Source: Marinobacter sp. 1-4A
GTDB lineage: Bacteria; Pseudomonadota; Gammaproteobacteria; Pseudomonadales; Oleiphilaceae
Assembly (NCBI RefSeq): GCF_016597725.1
Contig: NZ_VCGY01000001.1
Location: forward strand, 1-64,000
Length of the DNA: 64,000 nt
Reading direction: 5' to 3'
The notes under the pieces are model-generated. The model saw only the letters and a list, made by a program, of their open reading frames with translations. It ran no database searches and was not told where the DNA came from. This document shows, one piece after another, positions 61,653 through 64,000 of the stretch (position 1 is its first letter; every line of letters begins with the position of its first letter). The position numbers and the translations under genes are program-made.

Positions 61653-63759
61653 TGAGCTTTCCTGAATGGGCAAGGTGCCGGGGGTTTGAACGCTGGTTTT
61701 TGCCAGCTTTGCGAAGCTGTCGCCTCATGGTGGCCAGCAGTCTGCGCATGCGCTGTATCTCATCGCTGCCATCCCTAGCCGAGGCCGATTTGGATTGCGG
61801 TCTATAATAATGGCTGTTCACCATCCGGGCAAAAAGCCGTGCGGAATCCGCCACTGCCGGTTCTGCAGCCGCCAGCCGGGAAGCCAAAGCCGACGGTGTT
61901 TCGCCACTCCTGACTGGCACCCCTGCACGCTCACATAGCTGATACCAGGCGCCCAACACACGCCCGTAACGATCCCGGCTTGCACCCCGGCGCATTTGCA
62001 GCGCCGATATCAAGCCAGCTATAAGAAGCCCCACACCGACAATACCTGCGGTAAGATACCCCAGCTCCTTGATACCGAAGCCGCCGGGCAAACGGGACAT
62101 GAGATCCATCTGGCTTTGGCCCTGATAACCAACTACCCAGCGCTGCCACTGATAGTTGATGCGATCAAGCTGCTGGCTTGCCCAACGAATAAGCGCTACA
62201 TCTCCATACCGTTGGGCAGAGGCCCACTCGTTCTCGAGGAATGAGCCTTCCTCGGCCACGGCATCCCGTAAGCCGGATTCAATTCTGTTTGGCGCGATCG
62301 CAGCGGTAGGGTCAATGCGCACCCAGCCTTGCCCCTCTACCCAGGCTTCAACCCAAGCGTGGGCGTCGTACTGGCGCACCACAAGGTATTCGTCACCCGC
62401 ACCACTTTCTCCGCCTTGATAACCGACAACAACTCTTGCAGGAATCCCTGCCGAACGAAGCACAAACGTTGTCGCGCCAGCATAGTGCGCGCAGAACCCG
62501 CGCATGTCATCGAATAACAGGCTGTCGATGCCGTTATCGGGCATTCTGGGCGGACGAAGGGTGTAAAAATAGGGTTGCTCCCGGAATCGGCTAAGAAGCG
62601 ATCGAATGACGCCCACTTCACTGTTGGATTGCCGTAGGTCGGCTGCCAATGCGCGCGCCCTCGGGTTTCCGGAAGCCGGGAGTTGCAGGTAGCGGCGGGC
62701 TTGCCCGGGCTCCAAGGTGGGCACCGTTTGCTCTGGCGAGTTGTCACGCGCTAACCTATACCGAACCGGGCTATCCGCTGGGCGGCGGAAGCGGAACAGG
62801 TCATCTGCTTCTTTCACAACGTTGTCTGAAACCGCCACAGAGCGTTCGAGTGCAAACGCCCAGCGCTGATCGGTTGGCTCCATCAATACATCGTATTCTT
62901 GCGGTTGCAGCTCGCCAACGCCGCCATCCAAATCCACCCGCCCCGGCCGACGGTAAGGCTCATAGCCGCTCTGACGCCAGGTTCCATCGTCAAGGGTGTC
63001 CAGAATAAGCCCACGCCAGTACCTATCCCGGTATTCAGGCATGGAGCCACCAAAGGTTACTCGAAAGGCCCGGGCACTGCTTTGTGCCAGGCTGGATATA
63101 TCCCCGGGCCGCATAGTGTCGCTTATGCCCGTGCGTGCCTTGCCAGACACTAAGGGCACGCTCCATAAAGGCTCCATGCGAGGGAAAAACACAAACAAAA
63201 GCACAACAATCGGCAGTACTTTCAACAGCATGACACCTAACCTGCGCCACCCCGCCTTCATACCACCGGGAAGCTCCGGTGCATTGAGCACCTGCAACCC
63301 GATCAACAACAAACCAATGGCGCCGATGTTCACTAACGCCCAGTGAACTTCCTGATGAAACAAAAAGTTCACCGTCGCCAGATACACCAAAATATAGAAC
63401 AGCACATAAAAATCCCGGGCGGTGCGGGTTTCGAGCCACTTCAAGCCAACCGTCAGTACAAAAAACGAAGCCGCTGTGTCTACGGTAAAACTGCCTTGAA
63501 CGCGAATGAGATACACCGCAATCAATGCCAGCAAAATGCCCGTGCGCAGCCAACGCCCCGGCAAGCGCACACGACCCTGCTGAGCCAGCCAGCGCCAGCC
63601 AGCCAAAACAACGCATACCGCCATCAACCACACTGGAAGCCGATCGAACTGAGGCGTCAACAGTAATGCAAAGCTCACCATCAGCCAGAGTAATGCGCGA
63701 GACGGCAGGGTGTCGCTTTGCGTTTCTGGCTCCTGCTGGGAGCGATTCCAAAAACTCAT
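61645..63759 (-). CDS. tgpA: TgpA-type membrane transglutaminase-like protein
   Basis: 704 residues. About five N-terminal membrane helices precede a periplasmic transglutaminase domain: catalytic Cys in GFCAHYAGATTFVLRSAGIP near 420, His in YDAHAWVEAWVEG, Asp in WVRIDPTAA. A further membrane helix near 570 leads to a cytoplasmic tail with LCERAGVPVRSGETPSALA. TgpA is needed for growth in P. aeruginosa, acting on an unknown cell-surface substrate. Overlaps DUF58 upstream and holB downstream. Confidence 0.9.
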   Translation of the reverse strand: MSFWNRSQQEPETQSDTLPSRALLWLMVSFALLLTPQFDRLPVWLMAVCVVLAGWRWLAQQGRVRLPGRWLRTGILLALIAVYLIRVQGSFTVDTAASFFVLTVGLKWLETRTARDFYVLFYILVYLATVNFLFHQEVHWALVNIGAIGLLLIGLQVLNAPELPGGMKAGWRRLGVMLLKVLPIVVLLFVFFPRMEPLWSVPLVSGKARTGISDTMRPGDISSLAQSSARAFRVTFGGSMPEYRDRYWRGLILDTLDDGTWRQSGYEPYRRPGRVDLDGGVGELQPQEYDVLMEPTDQRWAFALERSVAVSDNVVKEADDLFRFRRPADSPVRYRLARDNSPEQTVPTLEPGQARRYLQLPASGNPRARALAADLRQSNSEVGVIRSLLSRFREQPYFYTLRPPRMPDNGIDSLLFDDMRGFCAHYAGATTFVLRSAGIPARVVVGYQGGESGAGDEYLVVRQYDAHAWVEAWVEGQGWVRIDPTAAIAPNRIESGLRDAVAEEGSFLENEWASAQRYGDVALIRWASQQLDRINYQWQRWVVGYQGQSQMDLMSRLPGGFGIKELGYLTAGIVGVGLLIAGLISALQMRRGASRDRYGRVLGAWYQLCERAGVPVRSGETPSALASRLAAAEPAVADSARLFARMVNSHYYRPQSKSASARDGSDEIQRMRRLLATMRRQLRKAGKNQRSNPRHLAHSGKLSD

Positions 63760-64000
63760 ATCACGGCTCCCGGCTTCGCTCTTCTACCTGAATCTGTAGT
63801 CCGGCGCGTGCCATAGGGCGCACCTACAGCATCCCTTGGTTTTTCCTCACCCCAAACCGCCAAAGCTCTGAGGCAGCGTGTTGCATGGGCCGGGCCAGAA
63901 TCCGGCTCTATCACCTGCCCCGGCAAGTTCAGGCCAAAGCGGGATCCACTCTTGCCGCGCTCGACCACCAACCAGGATAGATAGCTGAGCCGAACTTCAT
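63756..64000 (-). CDS. DUF58 domain protein, C-terminal part
   Basis: 81 codons enter from the right edge and end in a TGA overlapping the tgpA ATG. The visible segment, beginning EVRLSYLSWLVVERGKSGSRF, with GLNLPGQVIEPDSGPAHATRCLRAL after it, fits the end of the DUF58/vWA-like domain. DUF58-TgpA pairs with a MoxR ATPase are common; the rest lies outside the window. Confidence 0.8.
   Translation of the reverse strand, partial: EVRLSYLSWLVVERGKSGSRFGLNLPGQVIEPDSGPAHATRCLRALAVWGEEKPRDAVGAPYGTRRTTDSGRRAKPGAVI

Overview
The window looks like chromosomal DNA of a marine gammaproteobacterium close to Marinobacter. The protein set supports this: FimV, FimL and PilZ of type IV pilus control, MetZ-type methionine synthesis, a TgpA/DUF58 pair, and gene neighbourhoods that I recall as collinear with blocks of Pseudomonas aeruginosa (nfuA to fabI; metZ-purF-cvpA-SPOR-folC-accD; truA-fimV-asd-leuBDC plus a LysR gene). 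The genus is inferred from memory of family sequences, not from a search.

Layout. 1-1520 is the proximal end of a broken chromosomal integron. It has three attC-like sites, a GNAT acetyltransferase cassette, a cassette without a convincing ORF, the start of a third cassette gene running off the left edge, an attI-like core, and a LexA-boxed promoter. That promoter drives an integrase gene cut after about 24 codons, exactly where an attC begins. 1589-8899 holds nfuA, metH with a DUF2970 membrane protein, a 34-residue membrane peptide, and assimilatory sulfite reductase (cysI) with its DUF934 partner. 9044-16557 holds acuI, sohB, an SCP2 protein, fimL, dnaQ, rnhA, a methyltransferase and gloB. 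16712-24891 reads rightward: mltD packed against a yejABEF-type peptide importer, then fabI. 24972-27240 is a PilZ-domain/DUF1631 pair, followed by a DAHP synthase.

From 53781 down to 28485 lies an almost unbroken minus-strand run: leuCDB, asd, fimV, truA, trpFBA, accD, folC, a SPOR protein, cvpA, purF, metZ, ftsK, lolA, rarA, serS, cobA. A LysR gene diverges from leuC. 55008-64000 is again minus strand: DUF58 (partial), tgpA, holB, pilZ, an alpha/beta hydrolase, a DUF4892 lipase-neighbour protein, a patatin-like protein, prmB and aroC.

Several genes connect. cobA supplies the siroheme precursor used by CysI, and CysI sulfide feeds MetZ and then MetH. The aro, trp and leu genes cover amino-acid synthesis. 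FimL, FimV and PilZ are all type IV pilus factors, though they sit far apart. The most unusual DNA is the self-inactivated SOS-type integron and a two-copy intergenic element. That element sits at two convergent gene ends (8918-9028 and 54876-54986). Its arms are perfectly complementary within a copy but unrelated between copies, while the loop is conserved. I saw no rRNA, tRNA, CRISPR array, prophage or insertion sequence.
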